A DNA stretch of 64,000 nt from Actinophytocola sp049647105 (GCF_049647105.1 NZ_JBARWZ010000309.1:1-64000); one strand, 5' to 3'. Counted from the first letter of the stretch, positions 34,344 through 43,463 are shown. The notes: a model not told the origin generated them from the letters alone. A program made the numbers and translations.

Positions 34344-34733
34344 TCAACCCTCATCGCCGCCCCACGGTTCTCGTCTGTCCACACAAGACTCTTGATCGGT
34401 GTGCGGATCAAGATGCCGCTCGATCTCGCGGGCGCGCCGAAGCTCCGTCGCCGCCCACTGAGTCGCCTCATGGCGATGCCGCTCGTCGGTCCTCGCCGTC
34501 CGCGCATAGACCTCAGCGCCGTGACGATGGAAGTCGATCCACAGGCGCGGATCCGCATCGAGACGCGGACGCCGATGCGTCAACACCTCGTGAGCCTCTG
34601 CCAATGTGGCAGGAACGCGATCAGACAGCATCGGCCGCACCGCCCCCGTGGCCGTTCCTATGTCCCCTGGCAATCGCCATCTGTGTGTGAACCCCTCTGG
34701 TCGTGCGGTCTCCGTTCCAGCCGCTCGATCCAC
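34344..34733 (-). CDS. Small AMED_5909-like protein
   Basis: Up to 129 aa from GTG 34733; ATG 34631 (MLSDRVPATLAEAHEVLTHRRP) would give 95 aa and covers the conserved part. The segment TLAEAHEVLTHRRPRLDADP, then WIDFHRHGAEVYARTARTDERHRHEATQWA, is like a small family found in Pseudonocardiaceae next to HTH regulator genes. The protein is rich in Arg, His and Glu. Function unknown; start uncertain. Confidence 0.55.
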   Translation of the reverse strand: MDRAAGTETARPEGFTHRWRLPGDIGTATGAVRPMLSDRVPATLAEAHEVLTHRRPRLDADPRLWIDFHRHGAEVYARTARTDERHRHEATQWAATELRRAREIERHLDPHTDQESCVDRREPWGGDEG

Positions 34734-34838
34734 ATTCGGCGACTTTGAGTCTCTTCCTGATTCCCATTTAGTCCGGTCTGAGACTTCGGTCCGTCATCTT
34801 GTCTCATCTGGTCTCGTCTGCGTGCTAATCTGGGTCTC

Positions 34839-35737
34839 GTGACCAGCGGAAACGGCGAATTCAATGCCCGGTCGACTCTGCTCAAGGTGCTGCTCAGACA
34901 GAAGCACCTACAGGCACACAGCACCTACAGGCACACAGCACCTTCAAGCGGGAATACGACAAGGTGGCGACGAAGGTCGACCGGGAGCTGGTGGGCAGAG
35001 GTCCGGCGAAGGCTCAGTTCTACCGTTGGCTGTCTGGCGACCTGACCGGCCTGCCGTACCCGCACCACTGCCGAGTACTGGAGGCGATGTTTCCCGACTG
35101 GTCTGTCGAGCAACTCTTCCAGCCGTACACCGGGAGTCTTGAGTTCCTTCCCGAGCCCACGGCTTCCAGGTCAGGTATGGCGGGGAGAGAGGCGGAGGCA
35201 GCCCAGATGAGCAACGGAACCGACGAGATCGTCGGCACGTACCCCTACCGGTCACGCTTCCCGTCGGGGAAGTGGTGGGAGCTGTTCTCCAACGCCACCG
35301 AGCACATCGACCTACTCGGGTACACGCTCTACTTCCTGCCGCTTGAGCATCCCGGCCTGATCGACCTGCTGCGCAAGAAGTGCGAGAGCGGCTGCGTCGT
35401 CCGCGCCGCCATCGCTGACCCCGAGTCGCCGCACGTCGCGTACAGGGACAGCGAGGAGAAGCAGCCGATCACGCTTGTGGTGCGGATCAACTCGACGTTG
35501 CAGCACTTCGCGCCGCTCGCTGACTGCGAGAACTTCCAGTTCCGCTACCAGGACATTCCGCTGTACAACTCGGTCTTCCGCTTCGACGACCAAATGCTGG
35601 TGACGCCCCACCTGTTCGCCACGCCAGGGTCAGCCGCGCCGCTGATGCACCTGCACCGTCGCGGCGACGAAGGCCTGTTCTCCAGGTTCATGGATCACTT
35701 CGAAAGCGTCTGGACCACCACGAAGGCTGACCATTAG
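34839..35737 (+). pseudogene. Frameshifted HTH regulator with DUF5919/PLD-like C-terminal domain
   Basis: GTG 34839 begins MTSGNGEFNARSTLLKVLLR, the N-terminus of an actinobacterial HTH family, but the frame breaks at a 17-bp tandem duplication (34903-34936). Removing one copy joins it in frame to FKREYDKVATKVDRELVGRG and on to 35737, giving about 293 aa. The C-terminal half (DEIVGTYPYRSRFPSGKWWE...) matches DUF5919 sensors. A shortened protein from GTG 34964 (257 aa) is possible but would lack part of the HTH. TAATCT at 34826-34831, 7 nt before GTG 34839, fits a leaderless promoter. Confidence 0.75.
34903..34943 (+). repeat. 17-bp tandem duplication causing a frameshift
   Basis: Units 34903-34919 and 34920-34936 are identical (AGCACCTACAGGCACAC), followed by a partial third copy AGCACCT (34937-34943). 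Since 17 is not a multiple of three, the duplication shifts the regulator's reading frame. Confidence 0.9.
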
Positions 35738-35749
35738 GGAGACCCAACC

Positions 35750-36229
35750 GTGGCCCGCAAGGACTACTACGACGACCCCGGCGCACCTGCCCCGAACTCC
35801 ATCGTGGCAGCGGCATCAGCCATTGTCACCAACGAAAAAGGCGAGATACTGCTGCATCGCCGAACTGACAACGACCTGTGGGCCCTTCCAGGTGGAGGCA
35901 TGGAGTTCGGTGAATCAATCGCGGACACCGTGGTTCGAGAAGTCCACGAGGAGACCGGCCTACATGTAACCCCGAAGTATGTTATTGCTGTTTACTCGGA
36001 TCCTAAGCATGTCTTTGCGTATACGGATGGTGAAGTGCGACAGGAGTTCTCTGTATGCGTCGCCTGTGAAATCATCGGTGGCGACTTGAAGATCAGCAGT
36101 GAGTCTCAGGAGCTTTCGTTCGTCGATCCGAGCGACGTCGGAAACTTGAGGATGCATCCGCGAATCCACGCCAGGATCGTCGACTACCTGCAAGACGTTC
36201 GCGGCGGTTTGAACCCGACTTCGACATGA
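35750..36229 (+). CDS. NUDIX hydrolase
   Basis: A 159-aa protein starting GTG 35750 (MARKDYYDDPGAPAPNSIV). The Nudix box is GGGMEFGESIADTVVREVHEETGL (G x5 E x7 REVHEE). This N-terminal sequence is typical of the NUDIX proteins encoded beside HTH-DUF5919 regulators, and here it lies 12 bp after that gene. It probably hydrolyses a nucleoside diphosphate derivative; substrate unknown. The second half is lower in GC than the sterol genes. Confidence 0.87.
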   Translation: MARKDYYDDPGAPAPNSIVAAASAIVTNEKGEILLHRRTDNDLWALPGGGMEFGESIADTVVREVHEETGLHVTPKYVIAVYSDPKHVFAYTDGEVRQEFSVCVACEIIGGDLKISSESQELSFVDPSDVGNLRMHPRIHARIVDYLQDVRGGLNPTST

Positions 36230-36240
36230 AAACGGGCTGA

Positions 36241-36966
36241 TCAGCCTGCCACCGCGGTCATCCGCACCGAAGCCAAGGTGGTGAGGAACGCCTGAGTGTC
36301 GCTGAGGTCAGGCAGTACGGCGTCGGGCCCGCAGTCAGTCAGCTCGTCGACGCCGTACACACCACTCGCCACCGCTATGATCTTCGCGCCGCCGTCGTGG
36401 GCAGCCTGCACGTCGAGCGGCGTGTCCCCGATGAGAACGGTCGACTCGCGGTCGAACGTCCGCCCGTACCTGGCCGCGACTTTCCGCCGAGAAGCATCGA
36501 TCAGCTTCGACCGAACGATGTCGTCCGACCCGGTCCCGCCGATGTCGAGGTCGAGCCACTTCTCCAGCCCGAACGTCGTCACCTTGAGCCGAGAGTTCTC
36601 GACGACGTTGCCGGTCAGCACGGACTGAAGGACGGTCGGCTGGTCACTCAGCGCGGAGAGCGCGTCGACGACACCGGGAAGGACGTAACCGCGGTCGGCG
36701 AGGTCACCCGCCTTGGCGGCCATCACCTCCCGGAGCACGTCCGCAAATGCAGAGATAGGCCCGAAAGCCTCCGGCGACTCACCGTTGGCGACAAGCAGCT
36801 CGTGCATGATCTGGAGATCGGTCCGCCCGTGGGTAACAGGCCGAGCCGAAGGCGACCGGCCGACGACCCGCTCGAACGCGCCCTGGTACGTCTCCTTGCT
36901 GATCCCACCGTTCTCGATCAGCGTGTGGTCGACGTCCCACAACACCAGCGTCTCGCGGAACTCCAT
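36241..36966 (-). CDS. HAD-superfamily phosphatase
   Basis: A 241-aa protein with HAD motif I LWDVDHTLIENGG near residue 10, motif II Ser/Thr in SVLTGN, and motif IV VLIGDTPLDVQAAHDGG. Cap insert between motifs I and II makes it a subclass I phosphatase (phosphoglycolate phosphatase-like). Start ATG 36966 with AGAGGG about 7 nt upstream; a GTG two codons earlier is possible. Substrate unknown. Confidence 0.83.
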   Translation of the reverse strand: MEFRETLVLWDVDHTLIENGGISKETYQGAFERVVGRSPSARPVTHGRTDLQIMHELLVANGESPEAFGPISAFADVLREVMAAKAGDLADRGYVLPGVVDALSALSDQPTVLQSVLTGNVVENSRLKVTTFGLEKWLDLDIGGTGSDDIVRSKLIDASRRKVAARYGRTFDRESTVLIGDTPLDVQAAHDGGAKIIAVASGVYGVDELTDCGPDAVLPDLSDTQAFLTTLASVRMTAVAG

Positions 36967-37052
36967 GAACACACCCTCTCACGGCGACCTCACGACCAGC
37001 GTGAACGCGCCATGACCGACGACCAGCCTGCGGACCTGGTAGGCACAAAGCC

Positions 37053-37151
37053 ATGGCCCGCATCGACCACTACCGCAACCCAGACGCCCCACTTCACAAG
37101 TTCGCTATCCATCCATCGATCCTCCTGCGCATAGGAAGCGGGCCGCGTTGA
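37053..37151 (+). pseudogene. Short relic of a NUDIX-type N-terminus
   Basis: A 32-codon frame from ATG 37053 reads MARIDHYRNPDAPLHKFAI and then unrelated residues to TGA. The first 13 residues match the start of the complete NUDIX gene at 35750 (MARKDYYDDPGAP). It looks like the remnant of a second copy whose body has been lost. The protein is probably not functional. Confidence 0.4.
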
Positions 37152-37207
37152 ATCACGTTCGTCCAGGTGTTCACGTCCATGTGGGATCGAGCAAAGGACA
37201 CTGCCGA

Positions 37208-38002
37208 GTGACCGACGAACTGCTCGACCTCCAACGGATCGCCGAACAGGCCGTGGGGCTCGGCTTCGACATCGTCAAGAACACCACGCCAGCCGAAATC
37301 CGGCACAAGGGCGACCGCGACGTGGTCACCGATGTCGACCTCACGGTCCAGAACGAAATCCACGACTTCCTCAAGCGCATGACCCCCGAAATCGGCTTTC
37401 TCGGTGAAGAAGAGACGGCCGCGACCAAACTCGACGACGACCGGGACGTGTGGATGCTCGATCCGGTTGACGGCACATCGAACTTCGCGCACGGACTGCC
37501 GCTGTGTGCGGTTTCGCTCGCACTGGTACGCAGTGGTGAGCCCGTTGTCGCTGCCGTCGTCGCTCCATTCCTCGACCTTCGGTACGTTGCCGCGAAGGGG
37601 CACGGAGCGTTCGGGAACGGCGTTCAACTTCAGGCCAGCGGGGCAACCAACCTCGCGGAGTCCATAGTTTCCATCGGCGACTACGCGGTAGGTGACCAGG
37701 CAGAGGTCAAGAACAATCGCCGGATTCGGCTCACCACATTACTGGCTGAGCGAGTCGAAAGGGTCCGGATGTTCGGCTCCGCTGCTCTCGATCTTTCCTG
37801 GGTGGCAGAAGGACGCACGGATGCGACGATCATCTTGGCCAACAAGCCATGGGATACCGCCGCAGGTGTGCTCCTTGTACGTGAGGCCGGTGCCATCGTG
37901 GTCGATGCAAGCGGCTCACCTCACGGATTCGCCTCGGCCGAGACGATCGCCATCAGCCCTGGAATCGCTGATTCACTGCTCTCGTTGGTCAATGCCGTCT
38001 GA
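37208..38002 (+). CDS. Inositol monophosphatase family protein
   Basis: A 264-aa protein from GTG 37208 (MTDELLDLQRIAEQAVGLGFD). Metal-binding motifs are visible: GEEE near residue 68, WMLDPVDGTSNFAHGLP near 85 and KPWDTAAGVLLVREAGA near 215. Family members dephosphorylate inositol-1-phosphate, histidinol phosphate or other small phosphates. It lies 48 bp before a VOC gene, possibly co-transcribed. AAAGGA precedes the start. Confidence 0.85.
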   Translation: MTDELLDLQRIAEQAVGLGFDIVKNTTPAEIRHKGDRDVVTDVDLTVQNEIHDFLKRMTPEIGFLGEEETAATKLDDDRDVWMLDPVDGTSNFAHGLPLCAVSLALVRSGEPVVAAVVAPFLDLRYVAAKGHGAFGNGVQLQASGATNLAESIVSIGDYAVGDQAEVKNNRRIRLTTLLAERVERVRMFGSAALDLSWVAEGRTDATIILANKPWDTAAGVLLVREAGAIVVDASGSPHGFASAETIAISPGIADSLLSLVNAV

Positions 38003-38050
38003 GGAGCTTGCCCACAAGGTCGTTCAGAATCTCTTGGAGTCCGGTAAGCC

Positions 38051-38455
38051 ATGAACCCGCACGCCAGCCGAGTCGCCCACTTCGTGATCGACGTCGGTGA
38101 TCTCGACCAGGGTGTCATCTTCTGGTCCGCTGCGCTCGAAGCCACAGAGGAACCCATCAACCCTGCCAGCAGCAGGATCTATCGACGACTACGTCTCCCT
38201 GACTCCGAGATACGGGTGCTCCTCCAGTTCACCACCGACCAGAAGGCCGGTAAGGAACGGATGCACCTCGACCTCGAAACCGACGACGTACCGGCTGAAG
38301 TGCGCCGCCTCGAAGCGCTCGGCGCGACCCGCTGGGACCACCAGCGTGAGCGAGGCAGCGACTTCTGGGTAATGCGCGACCCCTGGGGAAATGAGTTCTG
38401 CGTTCTTCAAACCGAATTTCCCGACCTGCTCGCCAAGCGTCGAACGTCGTCATGA
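38051..38455 (+). CDS. VOC (glyoxalase/bleomycin resistance) family protein
   Basis: A 134-aa protein with two beta-alpha-beta-beta-beta modules, VAHFVIDVGDLDQGVIFWSAAL at the start and DFWVMRDPWGNEFCVLQ at the end. It is the single-subunit VOC type common in actinobacteria. Metal ligands of true glyoxalase I are only partly recognisable, so function is open (detoxification or binding). Convergent with chsH3. Confidence 0.8.
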   Translation: MNPHASRVAHFVIDVGDLDQGVIFWSAALEATEEPINPASSRIYRRLRLPDSEIRVLLQFTTDQKAGKERMHLDLETDDVPAEVRRLEALGATRWDHQRERGSDFWVMRDPWGNEFCVLQTEFPDLLAKRRTSS

Positions 38456-38459
38456 ATCG

Positions 38460-39320
38460 CTAACGGACCGTGAGTATTGTTTCGTCCAGGACCACCGTGT
38501 CGTTGCGGTTGATGGACGTGGTGATTGCCTGGTAGCCCTTTTCCGTTTGCCACATGCGGACTCGCAGGGTCTCGCCCGGGAAGACCACTCCCGAGAAGCG
38601 GGCCGAGAACGAGCCGACGGCTGTGACGTCGCCCTTCAGCATCTCGTCCACGATGGCCTTGCAGACCATGCCGTACGTGCACAGCCCGTGCAGGATGGGG
38701 CGGTCGAAACCGGCCTTCTCCGCGAATTCCGGGTCGGCGTGCAGCGGGTTGCGGTCGCCGCACAGGCGGTACAGCAGTGCCTGCTGTGGCAGCGTCGGCA
38801 GTTCCACCACCAGGTCCGGGGCGCCGACCGGCGGTGGGAGACGCAGCGCGGGGCCCCGGGAGCCGCCGAAGCCGCCCTCGCCCCGTGCGAAGATGCCGGT
38901 CGTCGTTGTCCACAGTGGAGCGCCCGCCAGGTCGACTACCTTGGCCTCCTGGACGATGACCGCTGCCTTGCCCTTGTCCCACACATCCGCGATGCGGGCG
39001 CGGGAGGTGGCGCGGCCCGCGATCGGCAGGCGGGCGTGGATGGTGATCGACTGGGTGCCGTGCAGGACCTTCGAGAGGTCGATGTCGATGCCCGGGAAGG
39101 ACACGGCGGGCGGCTCGAACATCCGGAAGTTGGGGGCGACCACCCCGAACGTCGGCAGGACCTGGAGCCGGTCCTCCAGGACGTACTTCAGTTCGGACTC
39201 CTCCGTCGGGTGTCCGCCCGCGCCCACCGCCAGGTGGTACAACAGCACGTCGGTGCTGGTCCACGCGAACTCGGTCTTCCCCAGGTCCGCTCCGACGGCG
39301 ACCTCCGGGTCGATGGGCAT
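38460..39320 (-). CDS. chsH3: MaoC-type steroid enoyl-CoA hydratase, ChsH3/Hsd4B-like
   Basis: A 286-aa double-hotdog MaoC protein, the length of M. tuberculosis Rv3538. The catalytic region in the second hotdog reads LCGDRNPLHADPEFAEKAGF and LHGLCTYGMVCKAIVD. Rv3538 hydrates a C26-C24 side-chain enoyl-CoA of cholesterol. It ends the minus-strand kstD-kshA-kshB operon, 7 bp after kshB, which ties it to steroid use. Bile-acid or C24 side chains could also be substrates. Confidence 0.82.
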   Translation of the reverse strand: MPIDPEVAVGADLGKTEFAWTSTDVLLYHLAVGAGGHPTEESELKYVLEDRLQVLPTFGVVAPNFRMFEPPAVSFPGIDIDLSKVLHGTQSITIHARLPIAGRATSRARIADVWDKGKAAVIVQEAKVVDLAGAPLWTTTTGIFARGEGGFGGSRGPALRLPPPVGAPDLVVELPTLPQQALLYRLCGDRNPLHADPEFAEKAGFDRPILHGLCTYGMVCKAIVDEMLKGDVTAVGSFSARFSGVVFPGETLRVRMWQTEKGYQAITTSINRNDTVVLDETILTVR

Positions 39321-39327
39321 CCTTACC

Positions 39328-40338
39328 TCATTCGTAGCTGATCTCGACCTCGTCCGTCACCGGCAGGGACTGGCACGCCAGCCGGATGCCGTCCGCGAGG
39401 TCCTCCTCCTCGAGAACATCATTGTTCAGCATTTTGACCTCGCCCGACACCAACCGGCACGCACACGCACTGCACGCACCCTCTCGGCACGAGTACGGCG
39501 CGTCAAGTCCACGTTCGAGCAGCAGGTCCAGCAGCCTGGTCTCGGCCGGCCAGTCGAACCGGTGTTCGGCACCGTCCAGCGTGACCTTCACCGACGCGCT
39601 GCGTGACGAGGCGGCCCGCGCGGGTGCCGCCTGCTCGAACGGGTTCGCGCCGAGTGACGTGAAGCGCTCGAGGTGGATCCGCCCGCGCGGCACCGCCAGT
39701 GTGGACAACGCGGCGCGGACCGCGGTCATGAACGGGGCCGGGCCGCAGACGAACGCCTCGTGCGCGGCATAGGGGCGGGCCAGCGTGGCGAGGGTGTCCG
39801 GCGTGGGCAGCCCCTGCACGGACTCCAGCCAGTGCAGCCCGGCCAGCCGGGCGGGATACCGGGCCGCCAGCGCCGTCAGCTCGGCCGCGAAGATCACCGA
39901 CTGCTCGTCGCGGTTCGCGTACACCAGCACCACGCGGCCGGTGCCCTTCGCCAGCGCCGACTTCACGATCGACAGCACGGGGGTGATGCCGCTGCCCGCC
40001 GCGAACAGCAGCAGGTCCGCGTCGAGGGAGGCCGGGGTGAAGATGCCCGCCGGCGCGAGGGCCTCCAGTTCGTCGCCTGCCGACACCGAGTCGCAGATCC
40101 AGTTCGAGCCGTAGCCGTCCGCCGTCCGCTTCACCGTGACCTGGAGAACGGTGTCGGTGTGCGGGGAACTGGACAACGAGTAGCACCTGGCCACCGAGCC
40201 GCAGCGCTCGCTGGGGATCCGGAGCGTCAGGAACTGGCCGGGCCGGTAGTCGAACCCGGGTGAGTCGAACACCAGCGAGCACGCGTCCGCCGTCTCACGA
40301 ACGACCTCGCGGACCCGCAGCCGAAACGACTCAGTCAT
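39328..40338 (-). CDS. kshB: 3-ketosteroid 9alpha-hydroxylase reductase component KshB
   Basis: A 336-aa ferredoxin reductase: FAD domain (RPGQFLTLRIP, RCYSLSSSP), NAD domain (LLFAAGSGITPVLSIVKSAL, FVCGPAPFM) and a C-terminal plant-type 2Fe-2S domain with CREGACSACACRL and a final Cys (ACQSLP). It passes electrons from NADH to KshA. ATG 40338 chosen for MTESFRLRV; 54 bp separate it from the small upstream gene. Confidence 0.9.
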   Translation of the reverse strand: MTESFRLRVREVVRETADACSLVFDSPGFDYRPGQFLTLRIPSERCGSVARCYSLSSSPHTDTVLQVTVKRTADGYGSNWICDSVSAGDELEALAPAGIFTPASLDADLLLFAAGSGITPVLSIVKSALAKGTGRVVLVYANRDEQSVIFAAELTALAARYPARLAGLHWLESVQGLPTPDTLATLARPYAAHEAFVCGPAPFMTAVRAALSTLAVPRGRIHLERFTSLGANPFEQAAPARAASSRSASVKVTLDGAEHRFDWPAETRLLDLLLERGLDAPYSCREGACSACACRLVSGEVKMLNNDVLEEEDLADGIRLACQSLPVTDEVEISYE

Positions 40339-40392
40339 GACGGCCCCTCGCAGGCTCCGGGCCGTCTCGGCGTCCATGATTCGTTCGCGAGC

Positions 40393-40713
40393 TCACTCAT
40401 CCCGTACCGCCACCTCGCCGGTCGCCACCGCTTTCTCGATCGCCTCCCGCAGCCGCGGGCACGTGTCGATCCGCGCCGACAGCTCGCCCGCCGCGACCCG
40501 CGCCGCGAACTCCGGGCACGACTCGGCTGGCGAGGACTGCCACTGGATGCTCGTCTGCATCCGGCTCGCCTTGCGCACCAGCACCTCCGTCGTACACGCG
40601 GCGCACGCGACCGGCGCCAGGCCCGCGGTCAGGAACTCGTGCTCGTCGGCGAGTGTCCCGATCGGGTCGGTGTGCGGCGGTGCCTTGGCCCACGACGCGG
40701 CCCACGAGGTCAT
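40393..40713 (-). CDS. Small conserved-context protein between kshA and kshB, unknown function
   Basis: A 106-aa protein (MTSWAASWAKAPPHTDPIGTLADEHEF) coupled to kshA by an ATGA overlap. It carries CAACTTEVLVRK near residue 38 (a CxxC) plus two further Cys (ESCPEF, TCPRLRE), four in all, which might bind a metal. No family is recognised. Its tight placement suggests a role with the hydroxylase, such as assembly or electron transfer; this is inference. Confidence 0.7.
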   Translation of the reverse strand: MTSWAASWAKAPPHTDPIGTLADEHEFLTAGLAPVACAACTTEVLVRKASRMQTSIQWQSSPAESCPEFAARVAAGELSARIDTCPRLREAIEKAVATGEVAVRDE

Positions 40714-41834
40714 CCCGCCGCCTCCTGACGTGCCAGGTTCTCGGCGACCTCCTGCTCCCAGACCTCGTTCGCGCGGGTCGTGTCCACCTCGAACTCGAAA
40801 CGCCGGGTCATCTCCTCGGTCACGTCCCCGGCGTCCACATAGAACTGCTCGTACCACCGCCGCAGCTGGTAGACCGGGCCGTCCTCCTCGCACAGCAGCG
40901 GGTTGTCGATGCGGGTCTTGTTCCGCCAGATCTCCACGTCCTGCAGGAACCCGACGCCGAAGCTCTTCGCGAGCTTCGCGGCCACCTTGTCGGCCTTCTC
41001 CTCGTCGAGGCCGGGCAGCTTCTTCACGCTCACGCCCCACTGCAGGACGAAGGAGTCCGCGCTGACGGGGTAGTGGCAGTTGATCAGCACGGTCTCGATG
41101 GTCGTGCCGTGGTAGTCCTGCCAGAGATCGTTGATCATGTAGGACGGCCCGAAGTACGACGCCTCCGACTTGAGCGTCACGTCGTCCGCCGAGTACGACC
41201 CAGCCGAGACGTCCGGCCTGCCGCGCGAGTTCAGGTACTGCGTGGCGATGTGGCCATCGAACACGTTCTTGAAGTAGGTCGGGAACGCGAAGTGGATGTA
41301 GAAGAAGTGGGCCATGTCCACCATGTTGTCGATGATCTCGCGGCAGTTGGAGCCGTCGATCCGCACGGTGTCCCAGGTCCACTCGCTCCACTCAGGACCG
41401 GACGCGCCGCGGGCCTCGGGGATCACCACGTCGTCCTGCGGCGCGTTGCCCTCCGGGTCGTGCCATACGAACAGCTGCTTGTTGCGTTCGAGCGTCAGCC
41501 ACGACCGGGTCCGCGCCCGCATCGGAATCCTTTTGGCATAAGGGATCTGCACGCACTTGCCGGTGCCCGACCAGCGCCAGTCGTGGAACGGGCACGCGAT
41601 GGCCTCGCCCTTGACCGTGCCCTGCGACAGGTCGCCGCCCATGTGCCTGCAGTACGCGTCGAGCACGTTCAGCGTGCCGTCCCCGGTCGCGAACACGACG
41701 AGCTTGGTGCCGAACGCCTCGATCGCGTGCGGTTTGCCGTCGCGGAACGGTTCCGCGAGCCCGAGGCAGTGCCACCCGCGAGCGAACCGCTCCCGGGGCG
41801 CACCGACGTCGATCGTGCGAAAACCACTGGTCAT
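40710..41834 (-). CDS. kshA: 3-ketosteroid 9alpha-hydroxylase oxygenase component KshA
   Basis: A 374-aa Rieske oxygenase. The 2Fe-2S ligands are Cys62-x-His64 (YCRHMGG) and Cys81-x2-His84 (CPFHDW). The non-heme iron region shows NMVDMAHFFYIHFAFP (Asp and two His). It hydroxylates C9 of 1,4-androstadiene-3,17-dione or the CoA ester, so that together with KstD ring B breaks open. ATGA overlaps join it to kstD upstream and to the small gene downstream. Confidence 0.93.
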   Translation of the reverse strand: MTSGFRTIDVGAPRERFARGWHCLGLAEPFRDGKPHAIEAFGTKLVVFATGDGTLNVLDAYCRHMGGDLSQGTVKGEAIACPFHDWRWSGTGKCVQIPYAKRIPMRARTRSWLTLERNKQLFVWHDPEGNAPQDDVVIPEARGASGPEWSEWTWDTVRIDGSNCREIIDNMVDMAHFFYIHFAFPTYFKNVFDGHIATQYLNSRGRPDVSAGSYSADDVTLKSEASYFGPSYMINDLWQDYHGTTIETVLINCHYPVSADSFVLQWGVSVKKLPGLDEEKADKVAAKLAKSFGVGFLQDVEIWRNKTRIDNPLLCEEDGPVYQLRRWYEQFYVDAGDVTEEMTRRFEFEVDTTRANEVWEQEVAENLARQEAAG

Positions 41835-43456
41835 TGCTTCGCTCCCGCCATGTCGAGTGCCGCCAGGTACCCGAACACCATCGCCGGTCCCAAGGTCGCG
41901 CCCGGCCCCGCGTACGTGCGTCCCATCACCGGCGCGCTCGCGTTGCCCGCCGCGTACAGTCCGTCGATCATCGTGCCGTCCTCACGCAGTACCCGCGCCG
42001 AGGTGTCGGTACGCAGACCACCTTTCGTGCCGAGGTCACCGGGCACGATCCGGATCGCGTAGAACGGGCCCTTCACGAGGGGCGCGAGGTTCGGGTTCGG
42101 CCGGTTGCGCGGGTCGCCGTAGTACCGGTCGTACGCGCTTTCGCCGCGGTGGAAGTCGGCGTCCACGCCGGACTCGGCGAACCCGTTGAACCGGGACACG
42201 GTGGCCCGTAACGCGTCCTCGGGCAGCTCGATCTCCTTCGCCAGTGCCTCCAGTGTCGGCGCGCGCCGCACCGTGCCCGCCTTGTACCAGCGGCCGGGAA
42301 AGGGCTGGCGGGGACCGAGTCCCGCGAAGATGTACCGGTTGCGGTAGGTCTGGTCGGCGATCAGCCAGGCGGGCACGCTGCCGGTGTCGTACATCGCGTG
42401 CACGGCGTCCACGTAGGGTGCCGCCTCGTTCGTGAACCGCTCGCCCCGCTCGTTCACGAGGATGCAGCCGGGCAGGCTTCGTTCCGCCAGGCAGAAGTAC
42501 GGGCCGCGCGGCAGCATGATCGAGGGGCCCCACCACGCGTCGTCCATCAGCGCGATCGCCGCGCCGAGCCGCATGCCTGCCTCGATGCCGTCGCCGGTGT
42601 TGTCCTCCGCGCCGACCGTCCACTCGGTACCGATCGGTGCCCGCTGGTACTCCTTGCGCATCCGCTCGTTGCGTTCGAAGCCACCCGATGCGAGCAGCAC
42701 GCCTTTCGCCGCGCGGATCGGGCCGGTCTCGGTCTCCACGCCGACGACGCGGCCGTCCTCAACGATGAGCCCGGTGAGCGGTGTCGAGAGGCGGACCGGG
42801 ACGTTCAGCGTGGCCAGTCCGGCACGCAGACCCGCGGAAAGTGCCTGTCCCATGGTGAGCAGCCGTCTGCGCATGGCGAGTGACACGACGCGGCGACCCG
42901 CGACGCGAGCCGTGCGGAGGATGCCGCGCGGATGCCTGGCGACGAGGTTCATCCACCGGTAGTCGGCCTGCGTGACCGCGATGCCGGTGGGTGCCTTGAG
43001 GTACGGGGGTTCGAGGTGCGCCAGGTCGTCGCCGAGCACGGCCGCGTTGAGCGGGCGTGGCTCCAGCGAGCGGCCCCTTGGCAGGCCCCCGGGTGCCTCG
43101 GGGTAGTAGTCGGCGTAGCCGTTCACCCAGCGCATGCGCAGCGGTGTGCACGCGAGGACGAACCGCAGCATGGCCGGGCCGTGCTCCAGGAACGCCATGC
43201 GCATGGCGTCGTCGACGACGTCGCCGGTGATGTGGGTGAGGTAGGCGCGTGCCTGCTCCGGGGTGTCGGGCACGCCCTCGGCGAGCAGCACGTCGTTGTT
43301 CGGGATCCAGACGCCGCCGCCGGAGCGTGCCGTCGAGCCGCCGAAGCGCGGCGCCTTCTCGATGAGCACGGTGCGCAGGCCGTGGTGGGCCGCGGTCAAC
43401 GCGGCGGTCATGCCTGCCGCCCCACTGCCGACAACGACCACGTCGTACTCGTTCAT
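41831..43456 (-). CDS. kstD: 3-ketosteroid delta1-dehydrogenase KstD
   Basis: A 541-aa flavoprotein starting MNEYDVVVVGSGAAGMTAAL (FAD Rossmann motif). Typical KstD segments include GGSTARSGGGVWIPNN, NGYADYYPEAPGGLPRGRSLEP (active-site Tyr region) and the C-terminal GRTYAGPGATLGPAMVFGYLAA. It inserts the 1,2-double bond. ATG 43456 is favoured over ATG 43465 because a TAGTAT hexamer ends exactly 7 nt before it and because 43465 touches the operator. First gene of a KstR-controlled operon. Confidence 0.92.
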   Translation of the reverse strand: MNEYDVVVVGSGAAGMTAALTAAHHGLRTVLIEKAPRFGGSTARSGGGVWIPNNDVLLAEGVPDTPEQARAYLTHITGDVVDDAMRMAFLEHGPAMLRFVLACTPLRMRWVNGYADYYPEAPGGLPRGRSLEPRPLNAAVLGDDLAHLEPPYLKAPTGIAVTQADYRWMNLVARHPRGILRTARVAGRRVVSLAMRRRLLTMGQALSAGLRAGLATLNVPVRLSTPLTGLIVEDGRVVGVETETGPIRAAKGVLLASGGFERNERMRKEYQRAPIGTEWTVGAEDNTGDGIEAGMRLGAAIALMDDAWWGPSIMLPRGPYFCLAERSLPGCILVNERGERFTNEAAPYVDAVHAMYDTGSVPAWLIADQTYRNRYIFAGLGPRQPFPGRWYKAGTVRRAPTLEALAKEIELPEDALRATVSRFNGFAESGVDADFHRGESAYDRYYGDPRNRPNPNLAPLVKGPFYAIRIVPGDLGTKGGLRTDTSARVLREDGTMIDGLYAAGNASAPVMGRTYAGPGATLGPAMVFGYLAALDMAGAKQ

Positions 43457-43463
43457 GGCACCC

